A stretch of DNA of 64,000 bases from UBA9926 sp018645765 (GCA_949372755.1 CASIBO010000005.1:248001-312000); one strand, 5' to 3'. Positions 1-9,728 are shown, numbered from the stretch's first letter. Made by a program: numbers and translations. Notes: generated by a model from the sequence alone, not told the origin.

Positions 1-509
1 ATACCCATCTTGAGCGCTGCGGGTGCCGGCACGGGATTACCGGAGATAATCATTGGAATTGCCGCCTCGGCACCAATCAGTCTTGGCAGTCTCTGGGTTC
101 CGCCAGCCCCTGGCAATAGCCCCAATTTGACTTCTGGCAAGCCCAAAGGCGCGGTTGCCAAGGCGACGCGATAATCACAGCACAAAGCCACTTCTAAACC
201 ACCACCAAAAGCGGTTCCGTTGATCGCGGCGATCACTGGCTTTGCGCTGCTTTCCATCAAATCTAGGACCTGATTTAACCCAGCACCTTCGGACGCCGCG
301 GCTCCAAACTCACTGATATCAGCGCCAGCGATAAAGGCTCGATTTAAACCGGTCACAACGATCGCTTTAATGTCATCATCGGCCAAAGCTTGGGTCATGC
401 CGTCGAACAAACCTTGGCGCACGCCGGATGACAAAGGATTAACGGGCGGGTTATCGATGCTCAACAGCGCAGATGCGCCACGCACTTCATAATGTACTGA
501 TCCTTTCAC
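1..509 (-). CDS. Enoyl-CoA hydratase/isomerase domain, partial (FadB/FadJ-like N-terminus)
   Basis: The gene runs off the left edge, so only about 169 N-terminal residues are visible. I chose the GTG at 509 because AAGGAG lies 6 bases upstream and translation opens with a typical crotonase strand. The oxyanion-hole segments are present: AFIAGADISEF near residues 60-70 and NGTAFGGGLEVAL near 100. The catalytic-glutamate segment LPEVKLGLLPGAGGTQRLP follows. This pattern is usual for the N-terminal half of bifunctional enoyl-CoA hydratase/3-hydroxyacyl-CoA dehydrogenases, which act in cytoplasmic beta-oxidation. Whether a dehydrogenase half follows cannot be seen. It is divergent from the amidohydrolase at 670, leaving about 160 bp for promoters. 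Confidence 0.85.
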   Translation of the reverse strand, partial: MKGSVHYEVRGASALLSIDNPPVNPLSSGVRQGLFDGMTQALADDDIKAIVVTGLNRAFIAGADISEFGAAASEGAGLNQVLDLMESSAKPVIAAINGTAFGGGLEVALCCDYRVALATAPLGLPEVKLGLLPGAGGTQRLPRLIGAEAAIPMIISGNPVPAPAALKMG

Positions 510-669
510 AAACGCTCCTTTTAACTGGTCACGGAAAAGCCCAGAGTATAACTGGGTTTAACCCATTTTGGGGCGTGGCAGGCCGTGCTTTGTATTTGTT
601 TTGATGGCGCGCTGACGCTACGCTCAAGAAAAGCCGATCCTACAAATCTTATCCTAAGGAAGATAGACC

Positions 670-1689
670 ATGGTCGATCAAAATCCCGCACAAGTCTGGT
701 TGAATCAGGTGATCGAGACCCCCATCGATCCGGATCAAAGGATTATTGACCCGCATCATCATCTGTGGCGTCGACCTAAGGACGACTATTTAATTCAGGA
801 CCTCTGGCAAGATACCAGTGCCGGACACAAGGTCATGATGACGGTTTTCGTAGAATGCGGGGCTGAGTATCATACCGATGGCCCAGAGGAAGCGCGCTCG
901 CTGGGCGAAACTGCATTTGTCGCAAAGCAAGCCGAACGCAGTCGGGACGATTCTGGGCAAGCCACCATCGCAGGTATTGTTGGCAGAGTCGATCTGAGGT
1001 TGCCGACGGCGACCCTCGTTCGGCTCTTGGACCAACATCGCGCGATGGGGCAAGGCTTGTTTCGCGGAATCCGGCATGCGGGGGCGCATGCGCTTTACCC
1101 CGAAACCCTGACCATTCCCGGCCGGGCGCCTAAGGATCTTTATCAGGACCCAGATTATCGACGCGGCGTACAGGAACTTGGAAGACAAAACTTAACCTTC
1201 GATACCTGGCATTATCATTATCAAAACCAAGATTTTATAGCCCTTGCGCAGGCGTGCCCTGAGACGTTGATGGTTCTGGATCATTTCGGTACCCCGCTTG
1301 GCGTTGGACCCTTCAAACATCAACGCGAGGCAATTTTTGCGCAATGGCAGCGGGACATGGCTGTTTTAGCTGAAACCTGCCCCAATGTCGTCGCCAAGCT
1401 TGGCGGCCTCGCCATGCCAGACAATGGCTTTGGCTGGAGTGAACGCGACCGACCTGCCAGCAGTGACGAATTTGTCTCGGCTCAAGCTCGGTATTATCAC
1501 CATATGATCAACTGCTTTGGTCCAGCCCGCTGTATGTTTGAGAGTAATTTTCCAGTCGACAAGCGCTCTATCAGCTACAACACGCTGTATAACGGGTTGA
1601 AGAAAATTGCAAAAGACTACTCACTCGACGTCAAAGACCAGTTGTTTTATGGCACTGCGGCAAGGGTCTACGGGCTTCTGGACGCGTAA
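670..1689 (+). CDS. Amidohydrolase family protein (COG3618-type metal-dependent hydrolase)
   Basis: A 339-residue TIM-barrel hydrolase of the Amidohydro_2 group, which includes lactonases and decarboxylases such as L-fuconolactonase relatives. The metal motif DPHHHLW is at residues 27-33. Later barrel-end segments include MVLDHFGTP near 212 and MFESNFPVD near 289, whose His and Asp-type residues fit the family's active site. The ATG has AAGGAAG about 8 bases upstream. No signal peptide is visible, so it is probably cytoplasmic. The substrate is not recognisable; a cyclic ester or similar ring product is a reasonable guess from the family. It stands alone between a divergent crotonase and a convergent dioxygenase. 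Confidence 0.85.
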   Translation: MVDQNPAQVWLNQVIETPIDPDQRIIDPHHHLWRRPKDDYLIQDLWQDTSAGHKVMMTVFVECGAEYHTDGPEEARSLGETAFVAKQAERSRDDSGQATIAGIVGRVDLRLPTATLVRLLDQHRAMGQGLFRGIRHAGAHALYPETLTIPGRAPKDLYQDPDYRRGVQELGRQNLTFDTWHYHYQNQDFIALAQACPETLMVLDHFGTPLGVGPFKHQREAIFAQWQRDMAVLAETCPNVVAKLGGLAMPDNGFGWSERDRPASSDEFVSAQARYYHHMINCFGPARCMFESNFPVDKRSISYNTLYNGLKKIAKDYSLDVKDQLFYGTAARVYGLLDA

Positions 1690-1924
1690 AACAATCAGAG
1701 CCTTATCTCAACGAAGGCTTTTACCGAATCGGTTTGGGTGATGCCATTTAACCTAAGAACGTGCTTTAGGCCGATCAGCCTGCGCCTTCAAACAAAGCTT
1801 ACCCATTGATTTAAAGGGATTGCGTTGCCCTGACGGTTCAGGGCCGAGACCCTGGGAATCCGGCACCCGCATCCTGTCAACAGGATGCCAAATTTACGCC
1901 GCCTTCTGAGAGGGCTTTCAGACG

Positions 1925-2770
1925 TTATCCGGTCGCGTCAAACAACCCCTTAAAAGCTAGCGGCCTCTCCTGTGCAATCACCGATACCCGCTCGCCATAG
2001 CGGCTGCCCGGATAGTAGTCCCATACAGAATGATGCTGGGTGCAGCGATTATCCCAGAGCACCAAAGTATTGGGCGACCAGGAAACTCGTGCTGTTAGCT
2101 TTGGCGTACTGTCGATATGACGAAATAGGAACTGCAACAGCGCATCGCTCTCTCGGGCGCTCAAGCCCCTAATTCGACTGGTAAAACCGCTGTTCACATA
2201 GAGCACCGCTCGACCGGTCTCAGGGTGCTGAACAATGACTGGATGCTCATTCCTAGGATAACCACCCTCTGGCGCCACCGATTTATAAGCGCCGACATAA
2301 GGCAAAGCACCATCGTGCACCGCGGTGAGCCCGGATAAAAACTGCTTCATCGGATCCGAGAGCAATTCAAAAGCCAAATACATATCAGCAAACATCGTGT
2401 CCCCGCCACCATTGCCGGGGGTCTCTGTGACATACAGTAGCGAGCATTGTGGCGGTAGCGCATCGCACGTCACATCGGTATGCCAGCCTTCGCCTGCGGT
2501 GTAGGCTGACTCGGCATTGGTTGCGACTCGTAAAATGTGCGGATCGCCTTTCTGCTGTCGAGCATGCATCGGGTGGGTGTGCAACGCGCCAAAACGGCTC
2601 GCAAAGGCTTTATGCTGCGCCTGGGATAACGCCTGATCTGGAAACACCAGTACCGAATAGTCCAAATAAACCGCCTTGAGCGCCTGAAAGGCCGTCTCGC
2701 TCATAGGTTTGGATAAATCAATCTCCTGCACAATGGCCCCTAAATGCGGGGTTAGCGATTGAACCTGCAT
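1925..2770 (-). CDS. TauD/TfdA-family Fe(II)/2-oxoglutarate dioxygenase
   Basis: A 281-residue non-heme iron dioxygenase. The iron triad is visible: HxD at H97 and D99 (GWHTDVTCD) and the distal His in TQHHSVWDY near H246. Arg near 257-261 would bind the 2-oxoglutarate carboxylate. Family members hydroxylate taurine, 2,4-D, alkylsulfates and other small acids with loss of CO2 from 2-oxoglutarate. There is no sulfonate transporter next door, so the taurine label should not be assumed. A second member of the family lies at 52629-53450; the two share architecture but differ clearly in sequence. It is monocistronic and leftward, with a 107-bp gap to the phosphatase upstream. Confidence 0.9.
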   Translation of the reverse strand: MQVQSLTPHLGAIVQEIDLSKPMSETAFQALKAVYLDYSVLVFPDQALSQAQHKAFASRFGALHTHPMHARQQKGDPHILRVATNAESAYTAGEGWHTDVTCDALPPQCSLLYVTETPGNGGGDTMFADMYLAFELLSDPMKQFLSGLTAVHDGALPYVGAYKSVAPEGGYPRNEHPVIVQHPETGRAVLYVNSGFTSRIRGLSARESDALLQFLFRHIDSTPKLTARVSWSPNTLVLWDNRCTQHHSVWDYYPGSRYGERVSVIAQERPLAFKGLFDATG

Positions 2771-2877
2771 CGGTTTGCCTCCTCTTCAATGAATCAAAGC
2801 TTTGATAGCCCCAATATTTGACTGATCAAGCGATCATCCTCCGCGCGTGCGAGTCTGTCTAGACCGCTTGCGCTGGC

Positions 2878-4575
2878 CTATTCCATACGCTCAGATTGGC
2901 GTCGTGATTCCCCCGTTAGGTCCAGCACAACGCCATCGAGTGGCGTGCTCGGTTCAACGCCCAGATAATGCGCAAGCGTTGCTGCGATATCGATGCTATG
3001 GGCGGACCCAGGAACCTTGCCAGGCTCAATCCCTGCGCCATAAAACACGATTGGAATATCCCGGTCATAGTTGTGCGGCGAGCCATGGGTTGTGCCCAAT
3101 TCGTCCACCAGGCAGCCTTCACCCATTTGAACCAGAACGTCCCCCATCCGATCCAATACGATGCTGCGCTGCATAGACTCTGCCAGCTCACCCGAAGCGT
3201 TAGCCAGCGCCTCGACCCGCCAGGCTTTTTCGATTTCTGGCTTTGATTCAAGATAGGTAATCATCTCGGTCACCACCGCGGCCCGGGTTAATCCAAATTC
3301 TGACAAGCCCGCTTCCGGAACATACAGATGCCCCCCTTCAAGAGAAAGCAAACGTCTTGGATCCCCAAATGGCCAGGTAAAGGTCTTGTAGAGATGCCAA
3401 TTCAACCCAAAATAAAGCGCCTCCGGCGTCAGTCTACCGGTATCAGAGGCGCAGCTAAGCGTCTTCATCTCATCAGTCCACTCCGGCAATTCCGCCACGC
3501 CATGGTCTGCCGTCAATACCACCCAATAGTTATCGGCGCCTAGCCGCTCATCGAGCACGCTAAAAAACGCTCCAAGCATGCCATCCACTCGAGCAAGCGC
3601 ATCGGCGGCCTCGGCGCTTCTGGGCCCATACAAGTGACCCACTGTATCGGTGGCAGACAGACTGATTGATAACAGATCCAATACAGGGCCTTGGCCTATG
3701 GCCTCTTCAACCACCATCAACTGCGCCAACGCCATCGTGGCTTCATCGATAAAGGGTGACGCGTAAACCTGTTTTGCAATGTCCTCAAACGTGCCTTCCA
3801 TGAGCGGGTGCCCACTCACATTTTCATACCGAGTATCTTCACCCTCATAATCGTCGGCGCGCACGCCATCGGCAGAATGCGTCCAGCGCTCCGGAAACCC
3901 TCGCATAAACCCGTCATCGGCGGGGTCCTGACCATTAAACGCCAAAAGGTACGCTGGCAACTGATCCTGGTAATAGCCACTGGTTGTGAACAAACCTTGC
4001 GCTGCGTCATACCAATACACCCCATCCGGGTTTACCCCCGCGAGAGTAATCGCGGCACGATCCTTCGCCGAAACGGCAAAGACGCGATGCTCCGGATTTT
4101 TAGCCTTCAACCAATCCCCCAAGGTGTCCGCCCGAAGATTGCTCGGACTGCGACCCTTTGAGCCGCCGAGGACTTGGTGCGACGGGTCATCCGAGCCAAC
4201 ACAATACTGAACCTCGCCCGTTGCGCGATCTAAAAACGAGTTACTCGGCAAGCCATGACCGACGGGGTTTAATCCCGTCAAGATCGCGGCATGCCCAGGG
4301 CAGGTTGTCGTAATCCCATGGGCCAATTGGGCCTCTGTGAAAACCCGCCCAGCTTGTTTGAGCCGTCCCAATCCAGCCTCGCTCGATTCAAACAAGCGAT
4401 CCCGCCGCAACTGGTCAATCGCAATGACCACCACGAGCTTTGGTGCCTCAAGAACTTCGCGAGCACCATTCTCGGGCTGTGTTGCCCCTAAGGCCTGCCC
4501 ACAGATCAAGCCAAGCAGCATCGCCGCGAGCAAGCTAGAGCCGCTCCACAGAACCTGTTTTACGTCTATCATCAT
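2878..4575 (-). CDS. Exported alkaline phosphatase-superfamily protein (PhoK/PafA-like)
   Basis: A 565-residue phosphatase/phosphodiesterase of the alkaline phosphatase superfamily. A hydrophobic signal segment spans about residues 8-30, so the protein is probably periplasmic or secreted. Metal and nucleophile signatures are present: VVIAIDQLRRD with D54, then GITTTCPGHAAILTG with a Thr nucleophile near 90-91. Further along are TADHGVAELP and the C-terminal THGSPHNYDRDIPIVFYG, which supplies the last His ligand. Thr-type enzymes of this group release phosphate from many monoesters. Its ATG overlaps the stop of the upstream cyclophilin (ATGA), which indicates translational coupling. Possibly it works in phosphate scavenging, with the isomerase aiding periplasmic folding. 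Confidence 0.88.
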   Translation of the reverse strand: MMIDVKQVLWSGSSLLAAMLLGLICGQALGATQPENGAREVLEAPKLVVVIAIDQLRRDRLFESSEAGLGRLKQAGRVFTEAQLAHGITTTCPGHAAILTGLNPVGHGLPSNSFLDRATGEVQYCVGSDDPSHQVLGGSKGRSPSNLRADTLGDWLKAKNPEHRVFAVSAKDRAAITLAGVNPDGVYWYDAAQGLFTTSGYYQDQLPAYLLAFNGQDPADDGFMRGFPERWTHSADGVRADDYEGEDTRYENVSGHPLMEGTFEDIAKQVYASPFIDEATMALAQLMVVEEAIGQGPVLDLLSISLSATDTVGHLYGPRSAEAADALARVDGMLGAFFSVLDERLGADNYWVVLTADHGVAELPEWTDEMKTLSCASDTGRLTPEALYFGLNWHLYKTFTWPFGDPRRLLSLEGGHLYVPEAGLSEFGLTRAAVVTEMITYLESKPEIEKAWRVEALANASGELAESMQRSIVLDRMGDVLVQMGEGCLVDELGTTHGSPHNYDRDIPIVFYGAGIEPGKVPGSAHSIDIAATLAHYLGVEPSTPLDGVVLDLTGESRRQSERME

Positions 4576-5234
4576 GGTAATCGCCTAATTGAGAGAATGG
4601 TGATGGGATCTTTTGGGACATCAAAAAAATCAGCTTGCGTGACCGTTGCAACCTGCTCAATCGTTTTCACCACTGACAAGCCATCAACGACACGACCGAA
4701 CACCGCGTAACCGAAACTTTTACACCGTTTTGGCTTGAATAGCCCACGCTCGGCTCGTGCTGCAGCGGCGGCCTCTTCCTCGCGACTGCAGCTATCGCTC
4801 TGGTGATCTAAACGCCTATTATCCGCAACATTGATAAAGAACTGATTGGTGGCGCTATCAATTTCAGCCATCCTAGCCATCGCAATCGTGCCGACTTCAT
4901 TTCGCAACCCATTGTCTGCTTCGTTTCGAAGACTCGGACCCGAAGGGCTTTCGGACAAGTCACGATAATGCCCACCACCCTGGATCATGAAGCCCTCAAT
5001 CACTCGATGAAAAATCGTGTTGTCGTAATCCGATTGATCAACATACGCCAAAAAGTTTGCAACCGTTGCGGGCGCGGCATGAACGTCAAGCTCAAGTGTG
5101 ATGGCGCCTTGTGTCGTCTGCATGATGACTCGGACGGGATCCGCGGCCATTGCGCCGCTGCCCCACACAAGCACGAGCAGTCCTGCACGACGCATCAAAA
5201 ACTTAACGGTCCCTTTTAAGTATTGTCTAGCCAT
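4572..5234 (-). CDS. Cyclophilin-type peptidyl-prolyl cis-trans isomerase, exported
   Basis: This enzyme catalyses prolyl isomerisation during protein folding. The conserved core is clear: FHRVIEGFMIQGGGH, the SATNQFFINVADN segment and YAVFGRVVDGLSVV. An Arg- and Leu-rich N-terminus ending in GSGAMAA looks like a signal peptide, so it should act in the periplasm. I take the ATG at 5234 (220 aa) because AGAGGG sits 8 bases upstream; a GTG at 5294 would add 20 residues without a good ribosome binding site. An insert with several acidic and Ala residues (around SCSREEEAAAAARAERG) separates two core strands, as in some periplasmic cyclophilins. It is coupled to the phosphatase by a 4-bp overlap. 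Confidence 0.9.
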   Translation of the reverse strand: MARQYLKGTVKFLMRRAGLLVLVWGSGAMAADPVRVIMQTTQGAITLELDVHAAPATVANFLAYVDQSDYDNTIFHRVIEGFMIQGGGHYRDLSESPSGPSLRNEADNGLRNEVGTIAMARMAEIDSATNQFFINVADNRRLDHQSDSCSREEEAAAAARAERGLFKPKRCKSFGYAVFGRVVDGLSVVKTIEQVATVTQADFFDVPKDPITILSIRRLP

Positions 5235-6449
5235 TAACATCACCCTCTGCTTGCCTGAAACACTCTGACGTTCGACCTGATAGCCAAAACCCACTTTTTA
5301 ATTGCAAAAACCCTGCAGTGCATCGTGCAAAGCAAAAGCTGTTCCGGTTCTCGCTGCAGCCCCTGCGCTGCAACCTTATGGCTCACGCCAACCAACGCCA
5401 TCAATCCAACCAGCGCCAATCCGACTGATGCTAATCTTAAGCCCTATTCAAAATATGTCATCCAGTGTGCTGACTTTATTTTCTGGCACAAGCCCCGACT
5501 CAAGATCAGGGGCAGGCGAGCTTATCGCGCCTTAGATTGCCACGCCCTTAGCAAGCCTTGAATCGCCGCAAGCGTCTATATCACCATCGTCCGACCTAAA
5601 CAGATGGCGCGTTGCTCGCAACGTCAACATCCGGCATATCCCATGGGTTATCTCGCGCCTATAAACCGGATCCTGAGCGCCTTCTGAGATTCCCCTAGAT
5701 TTGCAGAGGCTTTGCTTGGCAATTTTGAAAACAAGGAGAGACGGGCATGAGCAAAGTAGCGCTATAAAGCCTCAAATGAAAAACGGTATGGCAACGACAA
5801 AGATGGTTGGAACCCACGTTAATTCTAATGCGGCGCTAGTGACTGCAACAAATTTACGTTTCATGGACCACTCCTAAATCTCGTTCAGATAGCGCGCATT
5901 GTGACTAGCCAATCCAGCATCCGAATAAAGACAAAATTTAGAATGATTAAATTCGCCTAAGCCTTATTAAAACCTGAGAAATCTGGGGGCACCTCATTAC
6001 CAGCATGCATTTTTTTGTACGCTTACATATACCCGCGGGTATTCGAAGTCCGTGCGCTGATCTGTATTGATTATTGCCTGTTCGGATGTCGAGATCGGAG
6101 TCTAACTGGCTTAAGTAAAAGGTACTGTGAGGCAAACCAATAGGCGGGTATTGACCTCGCGCATTGACCCGTTAGTAACTGAATTAAAGTGTGAACCGCA
6201 CCCATGTCTCTAGACGCTCGACAGCCGCTTCATGTACTGCTCTTCATACGCTATCAGCCCCGCTCACTTGATACCGATGGGACTCATCCCGCGCAGCTAA
6301 GCCTCGATCAAACCGATCCGTTACTTATACTACTTGCCGCGCCATTATCTTGTAAAACCTCACGCAGGTCATGCAGGCCAGGCCTTGCTTTGCCAAATCT
6401 GCAATTAAGCTGTTATCGTCTCCAATCATTTAATTGAGAGGAACGTCTT
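5235..6449. other. Long intergenic region with little coding signal
   Basis: About 1.2 kb without a recognisable gene. Short open frames here have no family resemblance and poor starts, so I leave them out. Two tiny frames do have good ribosome binding sites and face each other. One is a six-codon rightward frame (5747-5767, after AAGGAG). The other is a leftward 30-residue frame (5772-5864), listed separately. The region could hold an unrecognised small RNA or the eroded remains of a lost gene. Confidence 0.5.
5772..5864 (-). CDS. Candidate 30-residue membrane peptide
   Basis: A short leftward frame starts with ATG at 5864, preceded by TTAGGAG with a 6-base spacer. The peptide begins MKRKFVAVTSAALELTW and ends in a hydrophobic stretch, IFVVAIPFFI. 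A basic start followed by an apolar segment fits a single-pass small membrane protein or a truncated signal peptide. I recognise no family. The good ribosome binding site inside a gene-poor region is the only real support. It could equally be the 5' remnant of a decayed exported-protein gene. Confidence 0.3.
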   Translation of the reverse strand: MKRKFVAVTSAALELTWVPTIFVVAIPFFI

Positions 6450-7163
6450 ATGTCACTGCACGGAAAAAACGTCGTTATTATCGGTGGCACCTCGGGCATT
6501 GGTCTGGCTACAGCCGTCATGGCACAAGCGGCCGGGGCAAACGTTTGGGCAGCTAGCCGAACCCAGGAAAAGATCTCGCAAGCAGCGGCCCTGCACCCTT
6601 TGATTCGATTCTCACAAGTCGACACCCATGACCCCGATGGCTTAAAAGCCCTGTTTGCCTCAGTGGGTCCTATCGATCATCTTGTTGGCGCGGCGACTGG
6701 GGCGACTCGAACTACGGCGCCCTTTATGGACCAAACCGATGATCAATTTAGAGCAGCCTTTGATAAGTTTTGGGGGTACACCCACGTTGTTCGCACAGGC
6801 GTGCCCTTTCTTTCCGAAAACGCATCAATCACCCTCGTTTCGGGTACGCCAGCAAGACGCTGTAATCCTGGCATGATCTCCGTTTCTTGTACCGGTTGCG
6901 CCGTCGAGGGCCTCGTCCGCGCGCTTGCGAAAGAGCTGGCGCCGAGACGGGTTAATGCCGTGGCGCCAGGCATCATTGATACCCCCATGTTTGACCACTT
7001 TGGGGATAAAAAATCCGCCACAATGGCAGCGATCGGCAAGGGCATGCCCCTTGGCCGAGTCGGCTTGCCCGAAGAGGTTGCAGAGGCATTAATCCTTGCC
7101 ATGGCGAACCATTATATGACCGGTGTCGTGATCGACATTGACGGCGGCGCGCTACTTGCCTAA
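6450..7163 (+). CDS. SDR-fold protein lacking the YxxxK catalytic pair
   Basis: A 237-residue Rossmann-fold protein of the short-chain dehydrogenase/reductase superfamily. The cofactor motif GGTSGIGLATAV lies at residues 12-23, the active-site-strand Ser in ITLVSGTPA is present, and VNAVAPGIIDTPMF and YMTGVVIDIDGG follow. The catalytic Tyr-x-x-x-Lys is missing: the aligned segment reads VSCTGCAVEGL, so Tyr is Val and Lys is Gly. Other SDRs with a degenerate site here exist, and most are uncharacterised. It may bind NAD(P) without normal reduction chemistry, or use another residue. The ATG follows TTGAGAGGAA. It is monocistronic. Confidence 0.8.
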   Translation: MSLHGKNVVIIGGTSGIGLATAVMAQAAGANVWAASRTQEKISQAAALHPLIRFSQVDTHDPDGLKALFASVGPIDHLVGAATGATRTTAPFMDQTDDQFRAAFDKFWGYTHVVRTGVPFLSENASITLVSGTPARRCNPGMISVSCTGCAVEGLVRALAKELAPRRVNAVAPGIIDTPMFDHFGDKKSATMAAIGKGMPLGRVGLPEEVAEALILAMANHYMTGVVIDIDGGALLA

Positions 7164-7393
7164 ACCATGGCTGATGCTAGAGCGTTTGCGCCCGCCCCAG
7201 CGGCAGCGCGAGCGCGGCTTGACGGTTTTTGATGTTCCTGGCAAAACTTGCCTACGCGCTCAGAGGCAATATCCGACGATCGCATTCAGCAGCGCAGGGG
7301 ATGCAGCGAGCCTAACCGGTCAACTGCAGGCGCAGATCGGTAATTCGCCTACGGCGCTGTGATTCCGTGCCGAAGGCGCGCAGGCGATCAATC

Positions 7394-9571
7394 TTACGGA
7401 CCGTACTTCCGCTTTGCCTCGCGGCGCCGAGCATGCAGTACGGGTTCGGTATAGCCATTAGGCTGCTCTACCCCCTTAAAGATCAAATCCGAGGCGGCCT
7501 GAAAAGCCACCGAGTCAGAAAAGCTTGGCGCCATCGGCCTGTACGCCGCATCTGATGCGTTTTGAGCATCAACAATCACTGCCATTTTTTCCAGGACGGC
7601 TGATACTTGTGCGGCACTACACAACCCATGACGCAACCAATTGGCAATGTGTTGTGATGAAATCCTTAAGGTTGCACGATCTTCCATCAGGCCAACATCA
7701 TGAACATCCGGTACTTTCGAGCAGCCGATTCCTTGATCAATCCACCGGACGACATAACCCAGAATACCCTGAACATTATTTTCAAGTTCTTCGTTAATCT
7801 CATCGACAGACAAATTCTCTCCGTGCAGGAGCGGCAAGGTCATCAGTTCAGAGAGTGTCGCGCGCGCAGCGCCGGTCAGTTCCTGTTGCTTGCCTGGAAC
7901 ATTCACGTCGTGGTAGTGCATCGCGTGCAAGGTTGCAGCCGTTGGCGAGGGTACCCAGGCACAATTCGCGCCCGCCGTGGGATGGTTAATTTTAGCCGTC
8001 ATCATCTGCGCCATTTCATCCGGCATGGCCCACATGCCTTTCCCAATCTGAGCGCGGCCCAAAAAGCCAGCCGCCAAACCCGTATCAACATTCCAATCTT
8101 CGTAGGCAAGAATCCAGGGTTGCTGCTTCATCAAGGTTTTTCGGACGACGGGCCCGGCTTCCATACTGGTATGGATTTCGTCCCCTGTACGATCTAAAAA
8201 TCCGGTGTTAATAAAAATGACCCGCTCTTTAGCTTCATAAATGCAGGCTTTTAGGTTCAGCGTCGTACGACGCTCCTCATCCATGATCCCGATCTTTAGG
8301 GTGTTTTGAGGTAACTTCAGCTGCTCTTCGATCGCCGCAAACAAATCCACCGTAAATCGGACTTCATCCGGACCATGCATTTTTGGCTTGACGATATAAA
8401 CGGAACCACACCGACTGTTTTGAACCCGGCTCTTGCCCAAGACGTCAAACAACGCGATCGTGCTGGTCATATAGCCATCGAGGATGCCTTCTGGCACCTC
8501 GTGCCCGGCTGTATCCAAGACCGCATCCGTTGTCATTAAGTGACCCACGTTTCGAATCAGCAGCATACTGCGACCCGGCAGCATAAAGGCCTCGCCCTGG
8601 GGATCACGGTACGCTCGATCTGGGCTCAAGGATCGCGTTAGGGTCTGACCGCTCTTCTCAAAAGACTCTTCCAGATCGCCCCGCATCAAACCCAACCAAT
8701 TTTGATAAACCAACGTTTTATCGGCTGCATCAACCGCTGCTACAGAATCTTCGCAGTCTTGGATGGTTGAAATCGCCGATTCCAGCACAACGTCTTTGAC
8801 GCCGGCCTTATGGGTCCCGCCGACACTATCCATGCGATCGACTTGAATTTCGAGGTGCAGATTGTGATTCGCTAGTAAGATTGCGGACGGCTGGCTCGCA
8901 TCACCTTGGAAGCCACGGAATTGCGCGGGCGTTGCCAGATGAGCCACCACGCCCCCCTCGCTATCTGCAACCAGCTGACCTGCCTCAATGCGATAGCCCA
9001 ACACACTACTGTGGCGCGTTCCATCGAGTGGCGCATAGCGATCTAAAACCTCAGAAGCATAGGCGATCACACGCTCACCACGTTTTTCGTTATAGCTTCG
9101 GCCTTTCTCATAACCTGGGGATTCTTCGATCACATCCGTGCCGTACAGCGCATCGAACAGGCTGCCCCACCGCGCGTTCGCCGCGTTTAAGGCAAATCGT
9201 GCATTCATAATCGGAACCACCAATTGTGGACCGGCGATGGTCGCGATCTCAGGATCGACGTTTTGCGTTGTGATTTCGAAGTCATCAACTTCGGGTAATA
9301 AGTAACCAATACTTTTCAGAAACGCCTCATATTGCGCGACATCGATCGACTGACCCGCGTGCGCCTGATGCCACGTATCAATCTTGCCCTGCAGATCATC
9401 TCTGACGGCTAGGAGTGCTTTATTTCTAGGGGAAAAAACCTCTAACAAACTCGCAAAACCCCGCCAAAAATCACTGGGCGCAATGGCAAGACCTGGCAAT
9501 ACGTCATTTTCAACGAATGCATGTAATTCTTTCGCAACGCTTAAACCTGCAACATCTACTCGCTCACTCAT
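7394..9571 (-). CDS. glcB: Malate synthase G
   Basis: This enzyme condenses glyoxylate with acetyl-CoA to malate, closing the glyoxylate or glycolate route in the cytoplasm. Its 725 residues match the single-chain G form, longer than the roughly 530 residues of the A form. Typical segments include VPIMNARFALNAANARWGSL, the SVAAVDAADK strand, RVQNSRCGSVYIVKPKMHGP, IGIMDEERRTTLNLK and MEAGPVVRK. The ATG at 9571 has AGGACGAA just upstream. No isocitrate lyase is in the window. The CitE-like lyase at 9729, divergent from it, and the NAD-type isocitrate dehydrogenase at 12935 fit the same C2/C4-acid metabolism. Promoters must lie in the 157-bp gap shared with the CitE-like gene. Confidence 0.97.
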   Translation of the reverse strand: MSERVDVAGLSVAKELHAFVENDVLPGLAIAPSDFWRGFASLLEVFSPRNKALLAVRDDLQGKIDTWHQAHAGQSIDVAQYEAFLKSIGYLLPEVDDFEITTQNVDPEIATIAGPQLVVPIMNARFALNAANARWGSLFDALYGTDVIEESPGYEKGRSYNEKRGERVIAYASEVLDRYAPLDGTRHSSVLGYRIEAGQLVADSEGGVVAHLATPAQFRGFQGDASQPSAILLANHNLHLEIQVDRMDSVGGTHKAGVKDVVLESAISTIQDCEDSVAAVDAADKTLVYQNWLGLMRGDLEESFEKSGQTLTRSLSPDRAYRDPQGEAFMLPGRSMLLIRNVGHLMTTDAVLDTAGHEVPEGILDGYMTSTIALFDVLGKSRVQNSRCGSVYIVKPKMHGPDEVRFTVDLFAAIEEQLKLPQNTLKIGIMDEERRTTLNLKACIYEAKERVIFINTGFLDRTGDEIHTSMEAGPVVRKTLMKQQPWILAYEDWNVDTGLAAGFLGRAQIGKGMWAMPDEMAQMMTAKINHPTAGANCAWVPSPTAATLHAMHYHDVNVPGKQQELTGAARATLSELMTLPLLHGENLSVDEINEELENNVQGILGYVVRWIDQGIGCSKVPDVHDVGLMEDRATLRISSQHIANWLRHGLCSAAQVSAVLEKMAVIVDAQNASDAAYRPMAPSFSDSVAFQAASDLIFKGVEQPNGYTEPVLHARRREAKRKYGP

Positions 9572-9728
9572 GCTTCGTCCTATCTTTTACGTCTAGCCTT
9601 CAAATTGTACTATGACTGCCAGCCCACTTAAACGATCATACTTGTTCATAAAGCGACAACAGCGACTCAAGCGCATTTTCTGGCACTGAATAGGTTATAT
9701 TGGGTGCAAGATTTTTAGGACCCCCGCC

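Noticed and set aside
1869..1888. Perfect 8-bp hairpin GCATCCTG/CAGGATGC between the amidohydrolase and the first TauD gene.
   Set aside because: No T-run on either strand, so it is not a convincing terminator; it could be an isolated palindrome.
5302..5561. Two overlapping open frames of 77-78 codons right of the cyclophilin gene.
   Set aside because: Low-complexity Pro/Ser/Ala translation, no ribosome binding site and no family pattern.
6204..6437. 77-codon open frame ahead of the degenerate SDR.
   Set aside because: No domain or ribosome binding site, composition like noncoding DNA.
7164..7393. Short frames between the SDR and malate synthase genes.
   Set aside because: They share no family pattern and have no usable starts; treated as noncoding.
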